From assembly GCA_041688615.1 (NCBI GenBank), contig JBDNHU010000558.1:1-9545 (forward strand): a stretch of 9,545 nucleotides of DNA, read 5' to 3'. This stretch comes from M30B19 sp041688615. Its GTDB lineage: Bacteria; Planctomycetota; Planctomycetia; Pirellulales; Pirellulaceae. Shown piece by piece: positions 1 through 7,004 of this stretch. Under the pieces are notes generated by a model that ran no database searches, was not told where the DNA came from, and saw nothing but the letters and a program-made list of their open reading frames with translations. The position numbers and the translations under genes are program-made. Within the stretch, counting starts at the first letter, position 1. The number at the start of each line of letters is the position of its first letter.

Positions 1-60
1 GGCCTGCCGCCTGAGTCGGTCAAGCCAAAGTTGAATTCGCTGGGTCTTGGACATTGGTAA
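1..60 (+). CDS. Possible 3' end of an upstream gene (partial)
   Basis: The first plus-strand frame is open from the window edge and reads GLPPESVKPKLNSLGLGHW before a TAA at 58-60. It is too short to identify, and nineteen open codons can occur by chance. If real, it overlaps the next gene's TTG start at 47 by 14 nt. The second frame stops at TGA 32-34, so it gives no longer alternative. An alternative is that this frame and the next gene were once one gene, now separated by a frameshift. Confidence 0.25.
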   Translation, partial: GLPPESVKPKLNSLGLGHW

Positions 61-688
61 CATAAGATCTCCTGGAAACCAAAAGGAAATCCACCAACCT
101 AAACCACCCGTCAATAACCGTGCTCAGAAACGCTTACATTGCAATGGGGATAAATATGGCTATGCCGTCTTGACACTGGATGTAAATTGGCAGGTGGTTA
201 CACAAGTCGACGGTACAGTCGTTACGTTTACAACAGCCGATAATAAGGCTTTCTGGGATTGGATTTATACTGGCTACGATCCGCCACCGGCATGCGACTA
301 TACACAGAACTGCCACGGTTTCGCGTTCAATGTCGGCGATTGGCCAGACACATCAACCAAAATCTTGAACGTCGGCCCATTATTACCGCCGGGCCATGTA
401 CCTTGCTATACTCAAGCCAACGTAGAGGACGCAGAAATTGCTTCTAACCCGAATCATTCGATAAGGGTACAATCATCTGGCTGCGTACCTTCTGGTCCAC
501 CGTCACCAACAGGTCCGGTATATGACTATGTGATTACCTACAGTGAAGAACAGTTCCGAGAAAGCGGAACATATACCCGATCCTCGCAATGTCCTTTCAC
601 CCTAGATTTGTCAGCGCAGTTGAGCTTTTGGAAGGCCAACTATGACCCGGCCTTGGTGGTGCCTTCTTTCCCACTTTATAAGAAGTAA
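47..688 (+). CDS. Hypothetical protein with NCHGFAF motif, possibly NlpC/P60-like
   Basis: This 213-residue protein has no signal peptide or membrane segment. Its most distinctive feature is N88-C89-H90-G91-F92-A93-F94, followed by H137 in NHSIRV, RESGTY at 171-176 and a C-terminal CP pair at 182-183. A Cys in an NCHG(F/W/Y) setting followed by a His about 50 residues on recalls uncharacterised bacterial proteins with an NlpC/P60-type Cys-His peptidase or amidase layout. This is analogy from motif order, not a family match. There is no methionine codon anywhere in the frame, and TTG 47 is the only usual start after the TGA at 32-34. No good ribosome binding site precedes it. The N-terminus may therefore be wrong, or the gene may be 5'-truncated by a frameshift from the frame that ends at 60. 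The next gene starts 61 nt downstream on the same strand. Confidence 0.55.
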   Translation: MDIGNIRSPGNQKEIHQPKPPVNNRAQKRLHCNGDKYGYAVLTLDVNWQVVTQVDGTVVTFTTADNKAFWDWIYTGYDPPPACDYTQNCHGFAFNVGDWPDTSTKILNVGPLLPPGHVPCYTQANVEDAEIASNPNHSIRVQSSGCVPSGPPSPTGPVYDYVITYSEEQFRESGTYTRSSQCPFTLDLSAQLSFWKANYDPALVVPSFPLYKK

Positions 689-749
689 TGAAACCGGTAA
701 TCGCTCTGGTCTTGTATTCCTGTAAAATTTCTATCAAGGATTGACCTTC

Positions 750-1682
750 ATGTCACTTCGATTATTGATCACTAATTTCGCGATCCTGTTTGCCTGGTTT
801 GTGTTGACCGATCAAAGCCACGGACAAATTCGAGGCCAACAATTCGACGATCACTTGGTGGCAATTCAATCGTGCAGCTATGACGAACTAATCGATCGAA
901 TCTTCAGCGAGGACAAAGGCTTTTCAAGCACCATCAGAGCGATTGGGTTGACCCAAGATATTGTAAGCCCAGTTGTTGAATTCCGTGGCGTTCTGTTCGA
1001 CCCACGTGTCGAGCGACTAAAAACGATGCTAGATGAACTACCCAAGAGACAAGCCGCCGAAAAAATCTGTGAAACCTATCGCGTTCGCCTACAAATCTTC
1101 AAAAAAAACTGGGCAGAGGCAAACAAGGGCGGGGGAAGGAAAAGCACTTCCGAAAGTGAAAGACACGCGCTTTCGGCTTGCCTATTTTTAATTACACAGT
1201 ACAGTCCGGCTAAAGAATTCGATCGACTATTCTTGGAATGGTACCTTTGGCATCGGAAACACACGTCACCTTCCACTGACTTTGCGGTCATTGCACGCCC
1301 AGATCCGCTGTTAACGTTGAATTTGTATTTGGTGGCGATACAGAAATCAGGTAAATCGCTGAATCAAGTTGCGGACGTCCTTAAAGAAATTTCCACCCAA
1401 ACCCAAATCGGTGAATTCTTACCTCCAGTACCAGTGATACTAGGCATGGGCAAAATCATCGATGGCGAACCTCAACCAAGAAATCCGTCGGATGGATACT
1501 ACTATATTCCTGGTTATGGATCAGCCAAAGTGTTTGGATTTGGCAAAGGAACCAATGATGATGTCCCGATCAAAGTGATACAAGAGATTCGCGGGGCTCT
1601 GATTCCAGAAGTGAAAGCCTATGATGCGACCATAGAAGCGATCGAAAAGTGGATATTGGATAGCATTAATATTTCGGACTAG
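750..1682 (+). CDS. Secreted hypothetical protein, helical
   Basis: I do not recognise this 310-residue protein. Residues 1-26 form a signal peptide: a short Arg-containing start, a hydrophobic core at about 4-20 (LLITNFAILFAWFVL) and a probable signal peptidase I site after SHG at residue 25. Planctomycete leaders often end this way. The mature protein is rich in charged amphipathic helix, has a few scattered cysteines and shows no recognisable catalytic motif. A Gly/Tyr/Pro-rich stretch lies near residues 240-260 (SDGYYYIPGYGS). I chose ATG 750 over the in-frame TTG at 741 because AAGGA at 736-740 lies 9 nt before ATG 750. It is on the same strand as the NCHGFAF gene, 61 nt behind it, and could share a transcript. 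No terminator is evident after the stop. The likely location is the periplasm or cell surface. Confidence 0.7.
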   Translation: MSLRLLITNFAILFAWFVLTDQSHGQIRGQQFDDHLVAIQSCSYDELIDRIFSEDKGFSSTIRAIGLTQDIVSPVVEFRGVLFDPRVERLKTMLDELPKRQAAEKICETYRVRLQIFKKNWAEANKGGGRKSTSESERHALSACLFLITQYSPAKEFDRLFLEWYLWHRKHTSPSTDFAVIARPDPLLTLNLYLVAIQKSGKSLNQVADVLKEISTQTQIGEFLPPVPVILGMGKIIDGEPQPRNPSDGYYYIPGYGSAKVFGFGKGTNDDVPIKVIQEIRGALIPEVKAYDATIEAIEKWILDSINISD

Positions 1683-2406
1683 ACGCGATCGATTCGATTA
1701 GACAGCTTCATCACCAGTGAACAACTTAACCTGGGCATTGAATTCGCAATTCCTACTTTTCCTTGCCAACGACAATCGGTAGCCCGATGCGACTGCCGCT
1801 GTGGATTCGATGGTGGGCGGCAGTAAAATTTTCGACGACCGCGTGGTAAATGTTTTCAACGTACTTCTAAGGATTACGATCGAACCGCGGAAACAAACTG
1901 CTTTGCACTTGAACCATAATTCGATGCCCTGCCCTAAACGTATGATTCACATCCAATAGCGGAACCTGCACCTGAGTCACTTGACCTGAGACAAACGGCT
2001 GTGAACTCGAAACCCTCCCGCAGCTTCAGAACGTAACGATGGCTAATCCATTTGATTGCTGACCGATTCGACCAGCCGCCAAGCAAAGTTTCGATTGGAT
2101 TCCGAAATATCATCAAGTTATCGCAAAGCCTGTTGTGCGTCGCCATCCAATTCATTTTGCCTTGCTGATTCCCAGAGACTACGCTAATTAATATTGCCAT
2201 CCTAGCCGCGCTCGCGTCCGCCAGGTTGCGTTCGGACCTCGCCTGGCCCCAACAAAGTTCGCTTCGCGTTACGTCGCGACAACGACGAATCATCAGTGCA
2301 GAACTATTTTCAAAATTCCTTACCTCAAACTTGGCAGCGATGAAGGATTCACTGCCGAAACCACGTAGCCGAACTCTTGAAAAAGCAAAAAAAGATCCCA
2401 TGCATA
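1683..2406. other. Long intergenic stretch, no recognisable gene
   Basis: About 720 bases have no convincing coding region. Open frames exist, the longest being minus 1934-2536, but they lack a ribosome binding site, a recognisable domain and coding-like composition, and the two strands overlap each other. A small inverted repeat GTCCG/CGGAC (2216-2220 with 2233-2237) sits in a locally CG-rich patch around 2205-2285. I see no tRNA, no riboswitch core and no insertion-sequence ends. Confidence 0.5.
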
Positions 2407-2433
2407 TTGACAGGCAATGGGGGGGGGTAAAAT
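2407..2433 (+). promoter_or_regulatory. Candidate sigma70-type promoter with G9 spacer
   Basis: TTGACA (2407-2412) matches the -35 consensus at all six positions. TAAAAT (2428-2433) matches the -10 consensus at five of six. The spacer is 15 bp, two short of the 17-bp optimum, and nine of those bases are an uninterrupted G run (2419-2427). Transcription would start near 2440, about 40 nt before ATG 2479. The hexamers are seen directly; function is inferred. Two extra G residues would restore ideal spacing. Confidence 0.5.
2419..2427. repeat. G9 homopolymer run
   Basis: Nine consecutive G residues are the longest single-base G or C run I see in the window. They lie inside the candidate promoter spacer and also near the 5' end of a 21-codon open frame starting at ATG 2417. 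Runs of this type slip during replication and are used for phase variation in other bacteria. They are also frequent sequencing-error sites. Confidence 0.9.
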
Positions 2434-2478
2434 CAGGAGGTTTTGTACAATCACACTTCGTTTTTGGGGATCTTTCAG

Positions 2479-2541
2479 ATGAACAAATTGCTTTATGTTT
2501 CTTTTTTGGCAACACTAGGATTTGCCCTGTTCGCAAATTGA
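2479..2541 (+). other. Signal-peptide frame cut off by a stop (leader of next gene)
   Basis: ATG 2479 opens a 20-codon frame reading MNKLLYVSFLATLGFALFAN before TGA 2539-2541. It is a textbook secretion leader: a Lys at position 3, a long hydrophobic core and a possible Leu-Phe-Ala cleavage site. GGGGA at 2466-2470 could be the ribosome binding site, 8 nt before the ATG. A leader of this quality followed by an immediate stop is unlikely as a complete gene. The body of a secreted-type protein is open in the +1 frame from 2519, so the two parts probably belong together. Removing one base near 2539 would join them as ...LFAN-EVSTSEQ. Adding two bases could instead give ...LFANCEV, with a Cys just after the leader. 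Confidence 0.55.
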
Positions 2542-2962
2542 GGTATCAACCAGCGAACAAAATACACTGCCAAAGTCAACGATGACGACGACTCACACCG
2601 GATTCCAGGGTGCTGGACCTGGCAGTGGAACCGCACCACAATGGTTAATAATCGAACCGACCCAATCCGGCCCCGGAGGCCCCACGCCCAGTACACTTTT
2701 GGCATGCCCGTGCAATGGTCAAGCCATAACCGCCCCAACGCCGATTCTGGTGAAAATCTTCGACAGTTCTGCGATACCTCCCGTACCATCCTCGTCGGCA
2801 ACAGGGACTTCAACAACCTCTGGACCTGTCAATGTTTGGTCGGTCTCAGTCCCGCTTCCTGCTGTCGGGTTTTGGGCGGCTGGACCTGCTACTTGCGATC
2901 TTTACGACAACACAATTCCTGCGACACCTGCGTGGAAGGATGGTTCGTCATTCAACTTTTAA
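2522..2962 (+). CDS. Small secreted-type protein body, probably frameshifted from its leader
   Basis: The open frame gives 146 residues from TTG 2522, or 126 from ATG 2582; neither start has a convincing ribosome binding site. The protein is rich in Thr, Ser, Pro and Gly. A CPC motif lies near residues 62-64, and the C-terminal half looks beta-rich and Ig-like (PVNVWSVSVPLPAVGFWAAG, then a Cys), ending in WKDGSSFNF. Such composition fits an exported domain, yet this frame has no signal peptide. A perfect one is present one frame away at 2479-2541. The likely original gene is 2479-2962, about 160 residues. The break may be real decay, a sequencing error or less likely a programmed shift. Small exported proteins often sit beside DUF1559 genes in planctomycetes, and a DUF1559 gene starts 59 nt downstream. 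The function is unknown. Confidence 0.5.
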   Translation: MPCSQIEVSTSEQNTLPKSTMTTTHTGFQGAGPGSGTAPQWLIIEPTQSGPGGPTPSTLLACPCNGQAITAPTPILVKIFDSSAIPPVPSSSATGTSTTSGPVNVWSVSVPLPAVGFWAAGPATCDLYDNTIPATPAWKDGSSFNF

Positions 2963-3021
2963 CCAAAGCGACGATTCCAAGACGACTCTTCAATTCATAA
3001 CTTAATTCGACGAGGGCAACC

Positions 3022-3984
3022 ATGTTTTACCGACTCAAGTATTCTCGATACACGACAAACGTGAAGCGTGGTTGGACCCTCACCGAATTGATTATGGTCA
3101 TTGCCATCATCGCTATTTTGATGGCACTATTACTGGCAAGCATTGTGCGATCTAGAGCCGCCGCCAGGAATCTGCAATGCCAAAATAATCTACGACAAAT
3201 CGGTCTGGCATTCGCAAACTATGAATCCGCCAAAGGAATCTTACCACCGTCAAACGACGAAGAAGGAAATTCGTTCTACGTTTCTATCTTGCCGTGGCTT
3301 GAAGCCAAAGAAACTTACGAATTGGTCAAAGCAAAGAAACAATTCACCCATGGATTGCCGCTACTCAGGTGCCCAGATAATTCCTATAGTATCGACCAAT
3401 TTAAGGCCATCCACGAAAAGTCCGAATTCGTCTCGTATATCGCATGCGGTGGAAAAGACTTGGCAAATGGCACAGAGTGGCCCGCAGAGACTCGCGGTAT
3501 TTTTTGGGTTCCCAGGCGGAAACTTTCCGATGTTACGGACGGATTGTCAAACACCTTGTCACTATCCGAAGGAATCTCAATCCCAATCGTTGTCCATGGT
3601 CAACCTATCTCCGATCAATACCAGAAGGGCATGTTTCTCTTTACAGACAAACACTACCCTTTTCCCGAACAGGAAGCCGACTTCTTTGCCGACTGTCATG
3701 CAATGAACGGCACTAGCCTTTCACCCTATTCATTTGGGCTTAGGTGGAACTGGGCCTCTTTGCCTGATATCTTATTCATAACTACACGACCGCCACAGAC
3801 AATAAGCTGTTTCAATCGCAGAGGTGCCTCCAACGCATCCCTCAATCCATCGAGCAACCATGGCGACTTTGTCAATAATCTTCTTGGGGATGGATCGGTC
3901 AAACCAATCACGCAATCGATCCAAGTCGATGTTTGGCAGGCACTTGGTACCATCGCCGGACACGAAGTTCCTAATGGCCGCTGA
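3022..3984 (+). CDS. DUF1559 prepilin-like protein (type II pseudopilin-type N-terminus)
   Basis: This is a 320-residue member of the large planctomycete DUF1559 family. Residues 16-39 form a class III prepilin signal: RG17 then W18-T-L-T-E22 and a hydrophobic helix (LIMVIAIIAILMALLLA). The expected prepilin-peptidase cut is after G17, and E22 is the conserved Glu at +5. The usual FTLVE is WTLTE here. A conserved helix follows at 51-69 (LQCQNNLRQIGLAFANYES), then ILPPSN, VTDGLSNT at 171-178 and the C-terminal family signature H280-x9-D290-G291, ending WQALGTIAGHEV. The length is typical and the gene appears intact. GAGGG at 3012-3016 lies 5 nt before ATG 3022. The protein is probably anchored in the cytoplasmic membrane with a globular exported domain. 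The role of the family is not established; pilus-like assembly or envelope structure are suggestions only. It may share a transcript with the small secreted protein before it. Confidence 0.93.
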   Translation: MFYRLKYSRYTTNVKRGWTLTELIMVIAIIAILMALLLASIVRSRAAARNLQCQNNLRQIGLAFANYESAKGILPPSNDEEGNSFYVSILPWLEAKETYELVKAKKQFTHGLPLLRCPDNSYSIDQFKAIHEKSEFVSYIACGGKDLANGTEWPAETRGIFWVPRRKLSDVTDGLSNTLSLSEGISIPIVVHGQPISDQYQKGMFLFTDKHYPFPEQEADFFADCHAMNGTSLSPYSFGLRWNWASLPDILFITTRPPQTISCFNRRGASNASLNPSSNHGDFVNNLLGDGSVKPITQSIQVDVWQALGTIAGHEVPNGR

Positions 3985-4104
3985 ACCCCCAGCGTTCACA
4001 CCTCAGATCCTCAGATCACCGGCATCCTAAACAACCTCAGACCCAGCGATGGGACGCCTGCAGAACGGCTACATTGACCCTTCGGATTTGCGAACCGCAC
4101 GCAC

Positions 4105-4147
4105 AAAAAACAAAAAAAGCATGCCTCACGTTTTGTGAGGCATGCTT
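4105..4147 (-). terminator. Rho-independent terminator of rpsA
   Basis: On the minus strand a perfect 13-bp stem (AAGCATGCCTCAC with GTGAGGCATGCTT, plus coordinates 4117-4129 and 4135-4147) closes a 5-nt loop. A T-rich tract follows at plus 4105-4116, where the plus strand is nearly all A. It begins 27 nt past the rpsA stop. Read on the plus strand the same stem is followed by CTAGCTTTT, a weaker tail, so it may also stop transcripts from the convergent DUF1559 gene. Confidence 0.92.
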
Positions 4148-4174
4148 CTAGCTTTTCAACTCAACTAACCAAGA

Positions 4175-5962
4175 TTACTCGGCTGCATTGGTGTCGATCA
4201 GTGGTCCGCTGCTACCAAGTCCACCCTTAAGATCGCCATCGGCTTTCTTAACGGCCTTCTCTTCAGCTTCGCTTTCGGCTTCCTGTTCGTTGGTCCAATC
4301 CACACGGCGACGCGACAAGCCAATCTTTCGCTCGTCGGTGTCGACTCGCAAAATCTTGACCTCAATGTCTTCGCCAACCTTGACGATTTCTTCAGGATTT
4401 TCAATCTTGTCCTCGGACAATTCTGAAATGTGAAGCAAACCTTCCAAGCCGTCTTCGAGTCCAACAAAAACACCAAAGTTGGTGATCTTGGTGACCTTAC
4501 CATTGACCACTTGGCCAGGTTGGTAGTTCGAAGGAATGTCGGTTTCCCAAGGATCAGTCGCCATTTGCTTCAGACCCAACGCAATACGACGACGGTCGGT
4601 ATCGACTGCCAAAATACGGCATTCGATCTCTTGACCCTTCTCCAACATTTCGTTTGGATGACTGATCTTTCGCGTCCAAGACATATCCGAAACGTGCAAC
4701 AGTCCGTCGATACCTTCTTCCAATTCGATAAACGCACCGTAATTGGTTAGGTTGCGAACGCGGCCGTTGACCATCGAATCGATCGGATACTTCTCTTCGA
4801 CGTTGTTCCAAGGATTCTCTTGAGTTTGCTTCATGCCCAAAGACATTTGCTCGCCCTTGCGATCGATACCTAAAACGCAGACATCGATCTGGTCGCCAAT
4901 CTGAACCAATTCGTTTGGATGGTTCACTCGCTTGACCCACGACATTTCGCTGATGTGGACCAGACCTTCGATACCTGGTTCCAATTTCACGAACGCACCG
5001 TAGCTCATCACATTGACGACTTCGCCCTTGTGAACCGATTCCACCGGGTACTTGGTTTCGACATTGTCCCATGGGTTAGGCAGCATTTGCTTCATACCCA
5101 AGGCAATCTTGACCTTCTCGCGATCGATGTTCAAAACTTGAACTTCGACTTCTTGATCGATCGAAACCATTTCCGAAGGACGCTGAATCCGAGTGTGGCT
5201 CATGTCGGTAATGTGCAGCAAACCGTCGATGCCGCCCAAGTCGACGAACGCACCGAAGTCGGCGATATTCTTGACAATACCCTTGCGAATTTGGCCAACT
5301 TCCAATTCCTTCAACAGCTTCTGCTGAGCGAATTGACGTTCTTTTTCAATCAAAGAACGACGGCTAACCACGATGTTACGACGCTGTTCGTCGATTTTCA
5401 ACACTTCGCACTGAACGACGCGACCAATGTAGTCAGCAATGTCGTTGGGGCGACGGATGTCAACTTGGCTGGCTGGCAAGAACACATGCACGCCAATGTC
5501 GACCAACAAACCACCCTTGATCTTGCGGATGGCAGTACCGGTGACAATGTCACCTTCTTGAACTTCTTGAATAATGCGACGCCAGTGGATAATGTGATCC
5601 GCTTTACGCTTGCTAAGGCTGATCAATCCTTGCGGGTCGTCGGTGCTGCCCAGTTCATCTTCTAGGTCTTCAATCAGAACCTGGACCTTTTGGCCAACTT
5701 CTGGTTGAGGTTCGTTTGGATCCCATTCGTTGCGATAGATATTACCTTCGCTCTTGAAACCGATATCGACCAAAACCACGTCGCTATCGACTTTAACAAT
5801 GGTTCCTTCGACGATCTTATTCAGCTGAAAATCGCCATCAACATCCTTCTCTTCGTCACCAACGATTACTTGATACAACGCGGAATCGTCAGCAAACAAA
5901 CCTTCCAGTTGACTTGTTAGCGCCTCATCTTCAAGATCTCGAATTAGAACACGATCTACCAT
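4175..5962 (-). CDS. rpsA: 30S ribosomal protein S1
   Basis: This 595-residue protein carries six S1 RNA-binding repeats at about 49-118, 134-201, 221-290, 308-377, 395-464 and 481-551. Repeats 3-6 have the canonical core: ADFGAFVDLGGIDGLLHITDM at 234-254, SYGAFV...EGLVHISEMSW, NYGAFI...DGLLHVSDMSW and NFGVFV...EGLLHISELS, with the NPW linkers at 296-298 and 383-385. The first two repeats are more divergent, as in other bacterial S1 proteins where they bind the ribosome; repeats 3-6 would bind mRNA. The length is slightly above the 557 residues of E. coli S1. The extra length comes from an acidic N-terminus (1-48), a small insertion around 101-110 and a charged, low-complexity tail after 555. 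ATG 5962 is the start; no strong AGGAG precedes it, only a purine stretch AGAAAGAAG ending 9 nt upstream. The gene is monocistronic, with its own terminator. Confidence 0.97.
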   Translation of the reverse strand: MVDRVLIRDLEDEALTSQLEGLFADDSALYQVIVGDEEKDVDGDFQLNKIVEGTIVKVDSDVVLVDIGFKSEGNIYRNEWDPNEPQPEVGQKVQVLIEDLEDELGSTDDPQGLISLSKRKADHIIHWRRIIQEVQEGDIVTGTAIRKIKGGLLVDIGVHVFLPASQVDIRRPNDIADYIGRVVQCEVLKIDEQRRNIVVSRRSLIEKERQFAQQKLLKELEVGQIRKGIVKNIADFGAFVDLGGIDGLLHITDMSHTRIQRPSEMVSIDQEVEVQVLNIDREKVKIALGMKQMLPNPWDNVETKYPVESVHKGEVVNVMSYGAFVKLEPGIEGLVHISEMSWVKRVNHPNELVQIGDQIDVCVLGIDRKGEQMSLGMKQTQENPWNNVEEKYPIDSMVNGRVRNLTNYGAFIELEEGIDGLLHVSDMSWTRKISHPNEMLEKGQEIECRILAVDTDRRRIALGLKQMATDPWETDIPSNYQPGQVVNGKVTKITNFGVFVGLEDGLEGLLHISELSEDKIENPEEIVKVGEDIEVKILRVDTDERKIGLSRRRVDWTNEQEAESEAEEKAVKKADGDLKGGLGSSGPLIDTNAAE

Positions 5963-6054
5963 TAGGAATAACTTCTTTCTGCGGGCCGCTGGTCATAGCC
6001 GACATAGATTGGGGCTGCGCTTCTTAAGTGAACGATCGCAAATCACCGCCGAAC

Positions 6055-6085
6055 ATTATTCAGCAAAAATTTCACAAAACGTCAA
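6055..6085 (-). promoter_or_regulatory. Candidate rpsA promoter
   Basis: On the minus strand TTGACG (plus 6080-6085) matches the -35 consensus at five of six positions. AATAAT (plus 6055-6060) matches the -10 consensus at five of six. The spacer is 19 bp, longer than ideal. Transcription would start near 6048, giving an rpsA leader of about 85 nt. The hexamers are seen; use as the main promoter is inferred. Confidence 0.4.
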
Positions 6086-6456
6086 AGCGACACAAGGTAA
6101 TTGAGGGGTAAAACGTAAAAACGACAAGCAATTCCAGTTGCGAAATCAACTCTTTCTACAGGGTCGTTGCCTCCACAATCGATGACCTGCCATTATGCAA
6201 TGACCCATCACCCATTCCAGGGGAACCCGATTCACCAGAAACCCAATCTTCAGGGCACCCAGTTCACCAAAAACCTGCCAGAACCGCGGAAACTTCCCAA
6301 ACAAAAAATTAACCTGCCGTTGTCTTTCCAAATCCAGAGGACCAACTATTTTCCCGGCACTTGAAACCTGCTAAGGGTAGCGAAAAAAGGGGGTTTTCAC
6401 AAGACGAACATCGGAAAATTAGGGCTTTTACGACCAGTCAATACAGTCCAGCTTTG
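6086..6456. other. Non-coding stretch upstream of rpsA
   Basis: No supportable gene lies here. A 61-codon minus frame (6146-6331) needs a TTG start and has no ribosome binding site. The region contains the imperfect tandem duplication at 6211-6273. On the minus strand there is a weak promoter-like pair, TTGTGA and TACCCT with a 17-bp spacer, around plus 6370-6400, which would point toward rpsA. I see no structured RNA I can name. Confidence 0.4.
6211..6273. repeat. Imperfect tandem duplication, two units of 31-32 bp
   Basis: Two adjacent units share the order CCCA-TTC-AGGG-ACCC-TTCACCA-AAA. Unit 1 is 6211-6241 and unit 2 is 6242-6273. They differ by several substitutions and by small insertions or deletions. 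This looks like an old local duplication in non-coding DNA. Confidence 0.5.
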
Positions 6457-6458
6457 AC

Positions 6459-6946
6459 AATTAAGCCAGGATTTACTGGGTTTTAGCGACCCACTACACG
6501 TACCTTCAGTGGTTCATGGGCTAAAAATCACCCCAAATTATGATCCCAACGCGGGCCCGCTTTGCCACGAACCAGACAAGGCGATTAGGTCCCTCCTGGC
6601 CAAAAAACAGGCTTCGACCCCTCAGCATCGACCAGCACATCAAGCAAGAATACCCTCTGAAACTGGCGGATCAACGGCGAAAACACGCTGAATTCACCTC
6701 TGGCGCAGGACCCGAACGATGGCTTCAACGCCGCCACGTTCATCCCAAAAATCATGACCGCGGCTACGCTGCACAGCCAACTTACACCCACCACGCAGCG
6801 GTCCGGTCGCCAAACAAAAACAGGGCCTTGCTGGAAGACGCCCCACTGGGCCGATCCGAAGTGCCGACGCTAGCAAAATCTTGCACGAAGGCGGACAAAA
6901 CCTTGAATTGGTTGAACGCCAACTCGCTCAATTCAAGCCAAAATAG
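6459..6946 (+). pseudogene. Possible decayed gene, coding-like pieces in three plus-strand frames
   Basis: No frame here is a convincing whole gene, but successive pieces on the plus strand read like protein. The second frame, after a TGA at 6456-6458, contains LHVPSVVHGLKITPNYDPN and then CHEPDKAIRSLLAKKQ (to about 6610). Another frame then gives SIDQHIKQEYPL (about 6624-6659). The third gives INGENTLNSPLAQDPNDGF and NAATFIPKIMTAATLHSQL (about 6670-6785). The second frame returns with ASKILHEGGQNLELVERQL to a stop near 6944. Joining them would require about three frameshifts. I recognise no family. The continuous 140-codon frame from 6540 is very basic and looks like noise. A decayed gene is a tentative reading that fits the broken cydA nearby. 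Confidence 0.25.
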
Positions 6947-7004
6947 AAATAGCGCCCCCTAATTCGTCCCAGACCCGCAAGCACAAACCCGGCAACTGCC
7001 TTGC

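Noticed and set aside
2435..2440. AGGAGG as the ribosome binding site of ATG 2479
   Set aside because: It is 38 nt from the ATG and would lie at or before the transcript start predicted by the promoter boxes. GGGGA at 2466-2470 is better placed.
2502..2507. T6 run as a programmed frameshift site joining leader and body
   Set aside because: The target frame has a TAG at 2516-2518, so a shift at the T run would terminate.
1934..2536. 200-codon minus-strand open frame
   Set aside because: It has no recognisable domain, no ribosome binding site and a Cys/Ser/Arg-rich random composition. It also crosses the plus-strand promoter and signal-peptide frame.
4085..4100. tRNA T-arm-like sequence on the minus strand (GGTTCGCAAATCC)
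   Set aside because: The loop is too long, and no anticodon arm or acceptor stem can be built around it.
4919..5665. 248-codon plus-strand open frame
   Set aside because: It lies wholly antisense to rpsA. Its Asn/Asp/Val/Phe-rich composition is what the reverse complement of the S1 codons produces.
6540..6962. 140-codon plus-strand open frame
   Set aside because: It is very basic, with many Arg, His, Asn and Gln residues, and has no ribosome binding site or domain. The coding-like pieces in this region switch between frames instead.
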